The notes beneath the pieces are model-generated. The model saw only the letters and a list, made by a program, of their open reading frames with translations. It made no database searches and was not told the DNA's origin. The position numbers and the translations under genes were made by a program. A stretch of 64,000 nucleotides of DNA, taken from positions 1 to 64,000 of the forward strand of contig CAZGVW010000141.1 of the NCBI GenBank assembly GCA_964529265.1, written 5' to 3'. This document shows positions 1-7,856 of this stretch, piece by piece (the stretch's first letter is position 1; each line of letters begins with the position of its first letter). Origin of the DNA: CAZGVW01 sp964529265. GTDB taxonomy: Bacteria > Planctomycetota > Phycisphaerae > Phycisphaerales > UBA1924.

Positions 1-707
1 GCCGTCTGCGTGGCCGGATCCCAGTTCACGAGGCGTTTGCCGCGGTAAATCAGCCCCGCCTTGAACAACTGGAAGAACGCCTCGCGCACCGCCCGCGCGC
101 ACACCTCATCCATCGTGAAGCGCCAGCGGTCCCAGTCGCACGAGCAGCCCATCGCCTCCAACTGCTCGCGGATACGCTTCTCGTACTCGTCCTTCCACTC
201 CTGCACCTTGGCGACGAAGGCCTCGCGCTCCCACTGGATCCGCGGCTTGCCGCCCTCGGCCAGAATCCGCTTCTCCACCACCGTCTGCGTGGCGATGCCC
301 GCGTGGTCGGCGCCCGGCATCCACAGCGCCTCGAAACCCATCATGCGATGGGCCCGCGTCAGCACATCCTGAAGCGTGTTGTTCAGCGCGTGGCCGAGGT
401 GCAGCGCGCCCGTGACGTTCGGCGGCGGAATCACCATCGAATAGGGCGGCCGCTTCGCGCCGGGCCGGTGATTCGGCTTCGCGCCCGGATCCACCCGATC
501 CGGGTCAGCGTGAAACGCCGTTGCGCGTGTCCACTTCTCGCGGATCCGACACTCGTGCTCCTCCGGACTGTACCGTGTCGCCAGTTCGCCCCCGGAACCC
601 CCGTCCCCGGCGGGCGCCTGACCAGGAGGCGCAGTGACGCCGCTCTCCCGGGTGTTCGCCCCAGCGTTTCGTGTGTGTTCCTGCTCCATTCGGCTGCTGC
701 TCGACAT
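1..707 (-). CDS. valS: valyl-tRNA synthetase, N-terminal part (runs off left edge)
   Basis: Valine-tRNA ligase charges tRNA-Val in the cytoplasm. Only about the first 235 residues are in the window and the frame stays open to base 1. A low-complexity N-terminal tail of roughly 90 residues precedes PPPNVTGALHLGHALNN, which holds the class I synthetase HIGH signature as HLGH (residues 102-105). It is followed by GADHAGIATQ, a ValS hallmark. In most ValS the HIGH box lies near residue 45-50, so this protein has an N-terminal extension of about 50 residues. The KMSKS loop and anticodon-binding domain lie outside the window. The start at 707 was chosen because a TACACT box sits 9 bases upstream; an in-frame ATG at 689 is the alternative. 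Confidence 0.93.
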   Translation of the reverse strand, partial: MSSSSRMEQEHTRNAGANTRESGVTAPPGQAPAGDGGSGGELATRYSPEEHECRIREKWTRATAFHADPDRVDPGAKPNHRPGAKRPPYSMVIPPPNVTGALHLGHALNNTLQDVLTRAHRMMGFEALWMPGADHAGIATQTVVEKRILAEGGKPRIQWEREAFVAKVQEWKDEYEKRIREQLEAMGCSCDWDRWRFTMDEVCARAVREAFFQLFKAGLIYRGKRLVNWDPATQT

Positions 708-716
708 GCAGAGGCC

Positions 717-722
717 AGTGTA
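717..722 (-). promoter_or_regulatory. TACACT -10-like box before valS
   Basis: TACACT on the minus strand ends 9 bases before the ATG at 707, and no Shine-Dalgarno lies between them. This fits a -10 element driving a leaderless or nearly leaderless mRNA. The same layout recurs before several other genes here. Confidence 0.4.
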
Positions 723-745
723 TCGGGTCGATAACCAGACCACCG

Positions 746-1789
746 ATGACCCAGACCACACCTTCGACATTCCCCGATCGCCCGCCCGTGCGCCGCCTCG
801 CGCCGCTGCTCATCCCAGCCGCGGTGGTGGTCGTGCTCCTTGGGGCGCTGCTCTTCGCCTTTCGCGGCGGGCGGCAGGCCACGCCCGAGGGGGCGTCGCC
901 GCTCTCGACCTCCGAGGTCACCGCGGTGGCGGACGCCGCGAGGCAGGCCCTTCGGCAGGCCCAGCCTGGCCGCGCGGAGGCCATGCTCCTGCCCGCCGTC
1001 GAGCGGGCGCCGCGGGACGTGGATCTCCGCACGCTTCTGGCCGAGGCGCTCCTGGCCCAGGGCAAGCCGAAGGAGGCGCACACGCAGTACGAGCACGCGA
1101 TCTTCATCGCGGATGACAACGCCGAACTGCGCTTCGCCGCGGGCGCCGTCGCCAGCATGGCGGGCATGACCGTGCGGGCCGAGGAGCATTTCTGGCGGGC
1201 TCAGCAACTTGCGCCGACCAATCCCAAGCATCCGCTCTACCTGGGGCAGGTGCAGCGGAAACTGGAGAAGAAGGACGAGGCCCGCGCCAGCTTCTTCCGC
1301 GCGGCGACGCTCGACCCCAACCTCGCGCTCGCGTGGGGCTCGCTTGCCGTCCTCGCGCTCGATGAGAACAACCTCTCCGTCGCGATGAACTACGTGCGCA
1401 AGGCGCGCGAGGCCGATCCCTCGTCGCTCACCTGGCGCATCGTCGAGGCCAAGATCCTGCGCCGCGACAACAAGCCGGAGGAGGCTCTTCTCATGCTCTC
1501 CGCGCTCGACGAGCGCGCCCGCCTCACCGACCCCGCCCTGCTGGAGGAGATGGCGCTGTGCCACGGCATGCTCAGAGAGCCCGCGAAGGCCTCGACGTTG
1601 TACGCCGACGCGGCGGACGCGGCGGTCCGTGAAAACGGACCCAACGCCGCGGAGTTCCTGCTGGCCGCGGCGGCGTGGAGCGAGCGGGCCGGCGATCGCG
1701 ATGTGGCGGAGGTGTACGCCTCGCGGGCTGCGAAGATGGGCAACACGAGTGCGCAGGCGTTCGTCGATCGCCTCCGCGGCGAGCAGTAG
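746..1789 (+). CDS. membrane-anchored tetratricopeptide-repeat protein
   Basis: The product has 347 residues. A short basic N-terminus is followed by one hydrophobic segment at about residues 18-37, then a long Ala-rich helical part made of TPR-like units such as AEALLAQGKPKEAHTQYEHA and the unit containing RAATLDPNLALAWGSLAVLA. TPR domains are protein-interaction scaffolds; with a single N-terminal helix the domain probably faces the periplasm. No enzymatic motif is visible and the partner is unknown. The start at 746 was preferred over the in-frame GTG at 671 because it places the membrane segment close to the N-terminus and avoids overlap with valS. It is divergent from valS and followed 51 bases later by queE. 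Confidence 0.75.
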   Translation: MTQTTPSTFPDRPPVRRLAPLLIPAAVVVVLLGALLFAFRGGRQATPEGASPLSTSEVTAVADAARQALRQAQPGRAEAMLLPAVERAPRDVDLRTLLAEALLAQGKPKEAHTQYEHAIFIADDNAELRFAAGAVASMAGMTVRAEEHFWRAQQLAPTNPKHPLYLGQVQRKLEKKDEARASFFRAATLDPNLALAWGSLAVLALDENNLSVAMNYVRKAREADPSSLTWRIVEAKILRRDNKPEEALLMLSALDERARLTDPALLEEMALCHGMLREPAKASTLYADAADAAVRENGPNAAEFLLAAAAWSERAGDRDVAEVYASRAAKMGNTSAQAFVDRLRGEQ

Positions 1790-1827
1790 GGGGGCGAAAC
1801 GCGGGGCCGGCGCGAGGGCGCACGGCG

Positions 1828-1833
1828 TATAGT
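1828..1833 (+). promoter_or_regulatory. TATAGT -10-like box before queE
   Basis: TATAGT lies exactly 7 bases upstream of the GTG start of queE and no ribosome-binding site is visible. The geometry fits transcription starting at the start codon. Confidence 0.45.
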
Positions 1834-1840
1834 CCCCGCC

Positions 1841-2524
1841 GTGCCCGAGACGCTTCGCATCAACGAGGTCTTCTTCTCGATCCAGGGGGAATCCACGTGG
1901 ATGGGCCGCCCGTGCGTCTTCATCCGCCTGGCCGGGTGCCACCTGCGCTGCGCGTACTGCGATACGGAATACGCCTTCCACGAGGGCGGCTCACGCACGA
2001 TCGACGACCTGGTTGAAGAGGCCGTTTCGCACCCCTGCGACCTTGTCGAGATCACCGGCGGCGAGCCGCTGCTCCAGAAGCGCGTGCATGACCTCATGAC
2101 TCGTCTGTGCGACCTCGGGAAGACCGTGCTCATCGAGACCAGCGGCGCGCGCGATATCTCCGCGTGCGACCCGCGCGTCATCCGCATCATGGATATCAAG
2201 ACGCCCGGCTCCGGCGAGATGGAGCGCATGGACTGGGCGAACATCGAGCGCCTGAACGAGCGCGACGAAGTGAAGTTCGTGATCTGCGACCGCGCGGACT
2301 ACGAATGGTCGCGCGAGATCATCCGCCGCCACAACCTCCCCGCGCGCGTGAAGGCCGTGCTCATGTCGGCGGTGTTCGAGCAGCCGCAGGGCCTCGAGAT
2401 CGCCGGCCGCCCCGGCCTGCCCATGCGCGCCCTGGCCGAATGGATTCTCGAGGATGGCCTCCCCGTGATCCTCCAGACCCAGCTGCACAAGTTCATCTGG
2501 TCGCCGCAGACCCGCGGCGTGTGA
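1841..2524 (+). CDS. queE: 7-carboxy-7-deazaguanine synthase (radical SAM)
   Basis: QueE converts 6-carboxy-tetrahydropterin to 7-carboxy-7-deazaguanine in the preQ0/queuosine pathway, using SAM and a [4Fe-4S] cluster. The 227-residue length is normal. The cluster motif is C33-H-L-R-C37-A-Y-C40 (CX3CX2C) inside LAGCHLRCAYCDTEYAF, preceded by FFSIQGEST, the QueE N-terminal signature. GGEP at 73-76 is the SAM-binding motif. Translation starts with GTG at 1841, which places MPETLRINEVFFSIQGE correctly. queD, the preceding enzyme, lies 530 bases downstream on the same strand with a minus-strand STAS gene between them. A GTP cyclohydrolase that could feed the pathway (folE2) is at 47 kb; queC is not in the window. 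Confidence 0.95.
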   Translation: MPETLRINEVFFSIQGESTWMGRPCVFIRLAGCHLRCAYCDTEYAFHEGGSRTIDDLVEEAVSHPCDLVEITGGEPLLQKRVHDLMTRLCDLGKTVLIETSGARDISACDPRVIRIMDIKTPGSGEMERMDWANIERLNERDEVKFVICDRADYEWSREIIRRHNLPARVKAVLMSAVFEQPQGLEIAGRPGLPMRALAEWILEDGLPVILQTQLHKFIWSPQTRGV

Positions 2525-2547
2525 GGCGCATCGCGCCCGCCGCGGAT

Positions 2548-2898
2548 TCACGCCAGGCTCGAAAGCCCCGCCAGCCGCCGCGCTTCCTCCGCGCTCCGCA
2601 CCACCGTGAAGTGCCGCATCACGCCGGCGATCCGCAGCACATCCTCCACGCCGGGATTCACGAGCAACACGCACCGCCGCACCGAACCGGAGCGCGTCAG
2701 CGTGAGCAGCATCTCGATGCCCATCGACGCCAGCAGGCCCACCTCGCGCATATCGAGCACGACGGCGCCCTGCGCTTCATCCATCTGCCGCGCGAGATCA
2801 ACCCGCGCTTCATCCACCGTGGCGAAGTTCAGATCGCCGCGGAGGCGCAGCCATCTGCCGCCGTGATCCGCCGTGATGGCGAGCGTGTTGGCGATCAT
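2548..2898 (-). CDS. STAS-domain protein (anti-sigma-factor antagonist-like)
   Basis: The 116-residue product is essentially one STAS domain. It has an N-terminal strand, a central VVLDMREVGLLASMGIEMLL and a C-terminal helix ending EEARRLAGLSSLA. LASMG corresponds to the DSSG phosphorylation loop of SpoIIAA/RsbV proteins and keeps one serine. Such proteins sequester anti-sigma factors or act as phosphorylation switches; no kinase partner is adjacent. The ATG at 2898 was chosen over an upstream extension that would read through a 9-base repeat and into queD on the other strand. It sits on the opposite strand between queE and queD, so any functional link to them is doubtful. Confidence 0.75.
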   Translation of the reverse strand: MIANTLAITADHGGRWLRLRGDLNFATVDEARVDLARQMDEAQGAVVLDMREVGLLASMGIEMLLTLTRSGSVRRCVLLVNPGVEDVLRIAGVMRHFTVVRSAEEARRLAGLSSLA

Positions 2899-2938
2899 GC
2901 AGTGTACCTCGACCCGCCTCGGCCCCCCCGGAACCGGA

Positions 2939-2973
2939 CCCCGGGAACCCCGGGAACCCCGGGAACCCCGGAA
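2939..2973. repeat. 9-bp tandem repeat CCCCGGGAA, three copies plus one degenerate
   Basis: Three perfect copies of CCCCGGGAA occupy 2939-2965 and a copy lacking one G follows to 2973. The array lies in the 153-base space between the start of the STAS gene and the start of queD, which are divergent. It could alter promoter spacing if its copy number varies. Confidence 0.8.
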
Positions 2974-3037
2974 CCCCCGCAGGCCGCCCCCGGGCGAGCC
3001 TCGAACACGGGGGAAAAAGTCTATCGGGCGTCGCCTG

Positions 3038-3043
3038 TAGAAT
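3038..3043 (+). promoter_or_regulatory. TAGAAT -10-like box before queD
   Basis: TAGAAT lies 8 bases upstream of the queD ATG, with a TG two bases before it as in extended -10 promoters. No Shine-Dalgarno sequence is present. Confidence 0.45.
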
Positions 3044-3051
3044 CCTCGGCG

Positions 3052-3414
3052 ATGCGCGTACGTCTCGTGAAGAGTTTCGGCTTCGAGGCCGCCCATTTTC
3101 TGCCCACTTTTCCGGATGGGCACAAATGCCGGCGCCTCCACGGACACTCATTCCGCGTGGACGTGGTCGTGGCGGGCGACGCCCCCCCTGACCGCGGCTA
3201 TCTCGTGGACTACGGCGTTATCAAAGAGGCGATCGAGCCCCTCCGCGCGCGCCTGGATCACCGTCTTCTCAACGAAATTGCCGGCCTGGAGAACCCCACC
3301 AGCGAGGTTCTTGCGGCGTGGATATGGGACCACCTCGCCCCGGCCCTGCCGCTCCTGGCGGAAATCATCGTGCACGAGACCTGCACCAGCCGCTGTCACT
3401 ACGAAGGCCAATGA
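3052..3414 (+). CDS. queD: 6-carboxy-5,6,7,8-tetrahydropterin synthase
   Basis: QueD turns dihydroneopterin triphosphate into 6-carboxytetrahydropterin, the QueE substrate. The 120-residue length matches the family. Zinc ligands are His15 (EAAHFLP), His30 and His32 (LHGHSF); Cys26 in HKCRRLHGH is the catalytic cysteine. DYG near residue 57 and the C-terminal HETCTSRCHYEGQ also fit the fold. The start is the ATG 8 bases after TAGAAT; the frame is open far upstream but that part is not coding. The gene ends in a hairpin shared with the convergent gene at 3482. With queE it forms the local preQ0 set. Confidence 0.93.
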   Translation: MRVRLVKSFGFEAAHFLPTFPDGHKCRRLHGHSFRVDVVVAGDAPPDRGYLVDYGVIKEAIEPLRARLDHRLLNEIAGLENPTSEVLAAWIWDHLAPALPLLAEIIVHETCTSRCHYEGQ

Positions 3415-3416
3415 AA

Positions 3417-3447
3417 AACGCCCCTCGCGTTTGGCGCAAGGGGCGTT
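3417..3447 (-). terminator. rho-independent terminator of the gene at 3482-4120
   Basis: An inverted repeat AACGCCCCT...AGGGGCGTT closes a short loop. Read on the minus strand it is followed by TTTTCA, as expected for termination of the minus-strand gene. The plus-strand side has no T-run, so it serves queD poorly. Confidence 0.7.
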
Positions 3448-3481
3448 GCGGGTTCTCTCTCTCCTCGAACCCGGGATTGGC

Positions 3482-4120
3482 TTATTCCGCGGCGGCGGTG
3501 GTCGTCGAAGGCGTCTGCTTCGGCAGCACCACGATCGGCCCGCTGTACGGCCGAGTAACGGGCGCGTGCGCGAGCACGGTCGCCTCGTTCACCTCGGGGC
3601 CGAGCACGCGGAGCTTGCTCTTGCGGCGCATCGGCTCATCCTCGAGGCGGATGGTCGCGCGAGGCTGGATATCGCCGGCGTACATGCGCGACGGCGCGTG
3701 GAGGTAGCGCGAGTTCACGTGCGTCCGCACGCCGAGCACGTAGCCCTGCTCCTTCAGCCACTGGTTGCGGGCGCGCTCGAACTGCTGGAAGCCCTCTTCC
3801 GGGAAGCGCGTCCACGGGCTGATGGCGATCGGCACGTGGTTCACATCGACGTAGATCAGGTCGTTCACGGAGGCCCACGGCGCGCCGTACGAGGCCGGGC
3901 CCGGCTCGCCGCCGATCTGCTCCGCGATGGGCCTGCGCGAGCCGATCGGATGGCGGCTCACCCAGAGGCGGCCGTTCTGCGGGCGGCGCACATCGTCAAC
4001 GCGGCCCGGGGGATAAGGGGCGGGGGTGATGAGATCGGCGTCGCGCCCGTAGCGGAGGTCGATCCGCTCCGAGCCGAGCGTGGCGGCGAGCATTGCCGCG
4101 GCGAGAATGGTGGCTGTCAT
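3482..4120 (-). CDS. exported protein of unknown function
   Basis: The 212-residue product starts MTATILAAAMLAATLGSE, a short signal-peptide-like stretch without a lipobox. The mature part has no recognised domain. It contains Pro/Tyr-rich segments such as TPAPYPPGRVDDV and ends in a Thr/Ala tail. A GGGAGA sequence about 12 bases upstream supports the ATG at 4120 over an in-frame ATG 9 codons earlier. It is a single gene with its own terminator at 3417-3447. I cannot assign a function. Confidence 0.65.
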   Translation of the reverse strand: MTATILAAAMLAATLGSERIDLRYGRDADLITPAPYPPGRVDDVRRPQNGRLWVSRHPIGSRRPIAEQIGGEPGPASYGAPWASVNDLIYVDVNHVPIAISPWTRFPEEGFQQFERARNQWLKEQGYVLGVRTHVNSRYLHAPSRMYAGDIQPRATIRLEDEPMRRKSKLRVLGPEVNEATVLAHAPVTRPYSGPIVVLPKQTPSTTTAAAE

Positions 4121-4293
4121 CTCTCTTGTTCTCCCTGGCAGGTGCAATGGCGAACCGGCGGCGCGCGGAAAGCGGCCGACTTGATCAGAATGCTCGAAGT
4201 GACGCCGGGATCAAGACTTATCGCGCGGAAAAGACAGCAATTCCCGCATCGACCGCCGTTCACCCCGTCCTAGAACTCCCCGGGAAACGAAAA

Positions 4294-4321
4294 CCCCGCT
4301 CGGGCGTTGGCCCCAGCGGGG
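4294..4321 (-). terminator. terminator of the glycosyltransferase operon
   Basis: CCCCGCT and AGCGGGG form a 7-bp stem; on the minus strand it is followed by TTTTCGTTT. It lies about 90 bases beyond the stop codon at 4410 and closes the OppC-OppD-glycosyltransferase operon. The rest of 4121-4409 shows nothing else. Confidence 0.65.
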
Positions 4322-4409
4322 TGGAGGGGAGAAAGATGCAACTCGATTATCGAACCCGAACGCAACAGGGTCAATAACGGGTGTGCGGGCGTGCGGGACA
4401 TGTCAGGGA

Positions 4410-5579
4410 CTATCGGACGTCGGGAGCGGCGTCGAAGGGGAGGGGCTCGCGCTCGCGGATGGACTCGTACGCCGCGATGATCTGAGCAACGTGGGCGCTG
4501 ACGGTGCGTTCCCGCCGCAGGAAGTCCCTGGCCGCGGCGCCGATGCGTTTCGCGGCCGGGGGATCGGCCAGGACGCGGTGGACGGCCTTTTCCCAGCCGG
4601 CGGCTGTGCGGTCGTCCACGATGATGGCGGTGCGGTCCTCGACGAGGGCGTCGGCGTAGGGGTCGCGGCGGGCGATGACGGTCATGCCCGCGGCCATGGA
4701 ATCGAGCACGATGGAGCGCTCGCCCATGCCGCCCTCGGGCTGGATGAGCACATCGGCCATGAGGACCAGTTCGCGCCGGCCTTCGATGTCGGGGATGACG
4801 GACATGCGGTCGAGCAGGCCGCTCGACTTCGCGGCGGCCCAGACGCGGTGGTGGGACTTCACGCCGGCGGAATCGAGAAAGACGAGCACGTTGGGCTCGG
4901 CCCGCACGGCGGCGGCGAGGCCGGTGATCGCGGCGATGTCGGAATCCGGCTCGCGTCCGGAGGAGATGACGACGAACGAGGCGGGCGCATCGGCCTTGCG
5001 CCATGCGGAAGGCTCGCCGCTCACGTGCACGCCCCACGAGGCGAGGCGGCATGGCGCCTCGGCGCGGCTGCGCATCACAGCGCCGCGGATCGAGGCGGTT
5101 GGGGCGAGCCAGACGAGGTCGGCGGACTCGCGTCCTTCTTTCAGATGCTGCTCGACCACGTGCAGCGATTGGGCCAAGTGGGCTGACCACACCTCGAGCG
5201 CGAGGCCGGCGCCGCACAGCCGTGAGAGTTCGACCGCCAGCGGCCAGCACCCCTCGCCCCAGGCGTGAACGATGTCGATGGGCCCTTCGCGGCCGGGCAG
5301 GGCGAGCGCGGCGACGCGCTCGAGCAGCCGGCGGGCTTCCGATCGCGCATCGATGCGCGCGAACCATTCCCCCGCAGGGAGGAATCCGAGCAGGCTCGTC
5401 AGTGCGCCCTGCGGCTCATAGAGCAGGCGATCGCTGAACCCTTCCGGGGGCGGCGGCGAATCGCTCGGCTGGGCGCGGACCACGCGCACGCCCTCATCAG
5501 CCAGGCCCACCTCGAGCCGGCTGAGCATGAGGCGCTCTCTGGCCGCGAAAGACTGGTCGGCGATGATCAGCGCCCGCAT
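4410..5579 (-). CDS. glycosyltransferase, GT4-like
   Basis: The 389-residue protein opens with MRALIIADQSFAARER, a beta-alpha start typical of GT-B N-terminal domains. In its C-terminal half it has VLIQPEGGMGERSIVLDSMAAGMTVIA, the GT4 nucleotide-sugar-binding region with its two spaced glutamates. The sugar donor and acceptor are unknown; GT4 enzymes build polysaccharides, glycolipids or LPS cores. The ATG at 5579 was chosen because the alignable sequence starts there; the open frame upstream lies inside the OppD gene. It overlaps the end of that gene by 13 bases, so translation is probably coupled. Confidence 0.8.
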   Translation of the reverse strand: MRALIIADQSFAARERLMLSRLEVGLADEGVRVVRAQPSDSPPPPEGFSDRLLYEPQGALTSLLGFLPAGEWFARIDARSEARRLLERVAALALPGREGPIDIVHAWGEGCWPLAVELSRLCGAGLALEVWSAHLAQSLHVVEQHLKEGRESADLVWLAPTASIRGAVMRSRAEAPCRLASWGVHVSGEPSAWRKADAPASFVVISSGREPDSDIAAITGLAAAVRAEPNVLVFLDSAGVKSHHRVWAAAKSSGLLDRMSVIPDIEGRRELVLMADVLIQPEGGMGERSIVLDSMAAGMTVIARRDPYADALVEDRTAIIVDDRTAAGWEKAVHRVLADPPAAKRIGAAARDFLRRERTVSAHVAQIIAAYESIREREPLPFDAAPDVR

Positions 5580-6640
5580 GGCGCCAGCGTAGCGTGCGCA
5601 GCGGCGACCGCCGACTCTGTTCGCCATGCGGCGACATGGCGGCCCGGCGCCGCCTCGACCATCACCCACTCGCGGCCATCGAGCGCCGCGACGCCGTTCG
5701 GCGGCATGCCCCGCGGCCACCACGGGCGGAGGCCGTCGCTCGCCGCCCGCTCGTTCTCGGCGATGACCTCCGCAACCGTCGGAAGGCGACGCCGCGCGTC
5801 GCCGGTCGGTGCGCAGGCGAGCAGGGCATGTGTGTAAGGGTGCAACGGCGATTCGAGCATCTGGGCCGCGGGGCCGCGCTCCAGAACCCGGCCGCCCCAC
5901 ATCACGCACGCGGAATCGGCGAAGCGCGCCACGAGCCCGAGATCGTGCGTGATGAGCGCCGTCGCCATGCCGCGGCGGCGCTGAAGGTCGCGGAGCATTT
6001 CGAGCGTGCGAATGCGCAGCGAAGCGTCGAGCGCCGTGGTCGGCTCATCCGCAAGCAGGAGCGATGGATTCGACGCCAGCGCCATCGCCACCAGCACCCG
6101 CTGGCGCATGCCGCCCGAGAACTGGTGCGGGTGGTCGCTCAATCGCCGCGCCGCATCCGGCACGTCCATTTCGTCGAGCGCCGCGGCCGCTCTCCGCTTC
6201 GCCTCCGCCTGGGGCATGCGCTCGTGGGCCCGGATGGCCTCGATGATCTGCTCGCCGATCGTGAGCGCCGGATTGAGCGACGTCATCGGCTCCTGGAAGA
6301 TCATCGCGATCCGCCGCCCGCGGAGGCGGCGCACGTCGCGCTCCTCAGCCGCGGCGAGGTCCATCTCGCCCTCGTCGGGAGGTCTGAACATGATCGCGCC
6401 GCCGTCGATGCGCGCCCCGCGGGGCAGAAGCCGCATCACGGTAAGCGCGGTCATCGTCTTGCCGCTGCCGGATTCGCCGACCACGGCCATCGCCTCGCCG
6501 CGGCGGATCTCGAGCGACACGCCGTCCAGCACGCGCTCGCGGTTTCGGTCGGCGCGGGCTACGGAGACCGAGAGGTCCCGCACGCTCAGCAACGGCGCCG
6601 CCGGCTCAGTCTCGCCCGATGTGCCAAGACCGTGGCTCAT
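5567..6640 (-). CDS. oligopeptide/dipeptide ABC transporter ATPase (OppD/DppD type)
   Basis: This 357-residue ATPase powers peptide or similar uptake at the inner membrane. Walker A is GESGSGKT (55-62), the Q-loop is in IFQEPMTSLNP, the signature is FSGGM (174-178) and Walker B is LLLADEP (about 195-201). The C-terminal LHPYTHALLACAP is the oligo_HPY motif specific to peptide and nickel transporters. It overlaps the permease gene by 4 bases (ATGA) and the downstream glycosyltransferase by 13. No OppA, OppB or OppF lies alongside, so the transporter is incomplete here and the partners must be encoded elsewhere. Confidence 0.92.
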   Translation of the reverse strand: MSHGLGTSGETEPAAPLLSVRDLSVSVARADRNRERVLDGVSLEIRRGEAMAVVGESGSGKTMTALTVMRLLPRGARIDGGAIMFRPPDEGEMDLAAAEERDVRRLRGRRIAMIFQEPMTSLNPALTIGEQIIEAIRAHERMPQAEAKRRAAAALDEMDVPDAARRLSDHPHQFSGGMRQRVLVAMALASNPSLLLADEPTTALDASLRIRTLEMLRDLQRRRGMATALITHDLGLVARFADSACVMWGGRVLERGPAAQMLESPLHPYTHALLACAPTGDARRRLPTVAEVIAENERAASDGLRPWWPRGMPPNGVAALDGREWVMVEAAPGRHVAAWRTESAVAAAHATLAPCGR

Positions 6641-7737
6641 GCGCGTCCTGCGCCCCCCCCGGGATCAATCGCCTCGCGCAACCCTTCTCCCACGAAGTTC
6701 AGCGCCAGCAGCGTCACGCCGAGCAGCAGGGAGGGAAACAGCAGCAGCCACCACCGCGGCTTGACGAGATTCAACTCGGCAAGTCCCTCCGCCACCAGCC
6801 CGCCCCAACTGGGCAGCGGTGGACGCACGCCGATGCCCAGGAAACTCAGGAACGATTCCTGGAGCATCGCCTGCGGCGCGGTCAGCGTGGCGTAGACGAT
6901 GATCGTCCCCGCGAGGTTCGGCAGCAGGTGCTTTCTGAACTGCCGCGCCGGCGAAGCGCCGATGGCGCGGGCCGCCTCCATGAAGGGCCGCGCGCACAGG
7001 CTCATCGTCTGCCCCCGGATCACCCGCGCCATCGTGAGCCAGCTGACTCCACCGATCGCGACGAGCAGCGTGAGCACGTTCAGCGCCGCGAGCCCTCCCT
7101 CGCCCAGCCTTCCGCCGCGGGCCACCCAGCGCTCGATCACGGCGTCCGCCGCCACCGCGAGCAGCACGACGAGCAGGATGTACGGCAGACCGAACAGAAT
7201 GTCCACGATCCGCATCATCGCCGCGTCGATTCTTCCGCCGGATGCCCCCGCCAGCGCGCCGTACAGCGTGCCGATGACCACGCTGATCGCCGCCGCGGCG
7301 AGGCCGATGCCGATCGAGACCGTGCCGCCCGCGAGGCACCGTGTCAGGAGGTCGCGGCCGAGGTGATCGGTCCCGAGCGCAGGCCTGGGCCGGGCGCGCA
7401 GGACCTCGTCTTCCGTCGGCTCACGCTCGACACCATCGGCCTCGAGCCGGCGCTTCATAATCTCGAAAGATGCCTCGCGCACGCGCTCCGCATCGCTCTC
7501 GCCGTGCGGCGCCCAGAAGGGGGGAAGGCGCTGCGCGGAGAGGTTCTGCCGCTTGTACGGCGCCGCCTCACCCGTCTCTCCGAGCCAGCCAAGTGTCCAC
7601 GGCGCGGTGGCGAAGCAGGCGATCGCAATCACGGCGAGCGTGACGAGCCCGGTCATTCCCGCCGTCGATCGACGGAAGCGGCGCCACGCGCCTGGAGCGG
7701 TTGGTTCGGCGCGTGCGTGCGATCGCGGCGCGGTCAT
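6637..7737 (-). CDS. oligopeptide/dipeptide ABC transporter permease (OppC/DppC type)
   Basis: The 366-residue inner-membrane protein has an N-terminal helix at about 28-48, a roughly 85-residue soluble insert, then five further helices. GTDHLGRDLLTR just before helix 2 is diagnostic of OppC/DppC. MEAARAIGASPARQFRKHLLPN is the EAA loop that docks to the ATPase. SFLGIGVRPPLPSWG is also typical. It is first in a three-gene minus-strand operon. The insert between helix 1 and the GTDHLGRD motif, with many charged residues, is longer than in E. coli DppC. Confidence 0.9.
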   Translation of the reverse strand: MTAPRSHARAEPTAPGAWRRFRRSTAGMTGLVTLAVIAIACFATAPWTLGWLGETGEAAPYKRQNLSAQRLPPFWAPHGESDAERVREASFEIMKRRLEADGVEREPTEDEVLRARPRPALGTDHLGRDLLTRCLAGGTVSIGIGLAAAAISVVIGTLYGALAGASGGRIDAAMMRIVDILFGLPYILLVVLLAVAADAVIERWVARGGRLGEGGLAALNVLTLLVAIGGVSWLTMARVIRGQTMSLCARPFMEAARAIGASPARQFRKHLLPNLAGTIIVYATLTAPQAMLQESFLSFLGIGVRPPLPSWGGLVAEGLAELNLVKPRWWLLLFPSLLLGVTLLALNFVGEGLREAIDPGGGAGRA

Positions 7738-7796
7738 GGCCGGTCAGGATAGCCGCGTGGCGCGGGTTGTCCGCGCCGGCATCGGCGCAAGAGAAA

Positions 7797-7829
7797 GGGC
7801 CGGCCCCGCCGCGTCGCGGAAGCCGGCCC
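7797..7829 (-). terminator. terminator of the ECF-sigma cassette
   Basis: GGGCCGGC pairs with GCCGGCCC around a GC-rich inner part; on the minus strand CTTTCTCTT follows. It lies just after the stop codon of the gene ending at 7857. Confidence 0.6.
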
Positions 7830-7856
7830 GAGGTTGGTTCTGATCCGTTTTGCGCG

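Noticed and set aside
2107..3051. Long in-frame extension upstream of queD
   Set aside because: It overlaps queE in another frame and the STAS gene on the other strand; QueD homology starts at 3052.
2899..3147. N-terminal extension of the STAS protein
   Set aside because: It would translate the 9-bp repeat and overlap queD; the STAS fold is complete from 2898.
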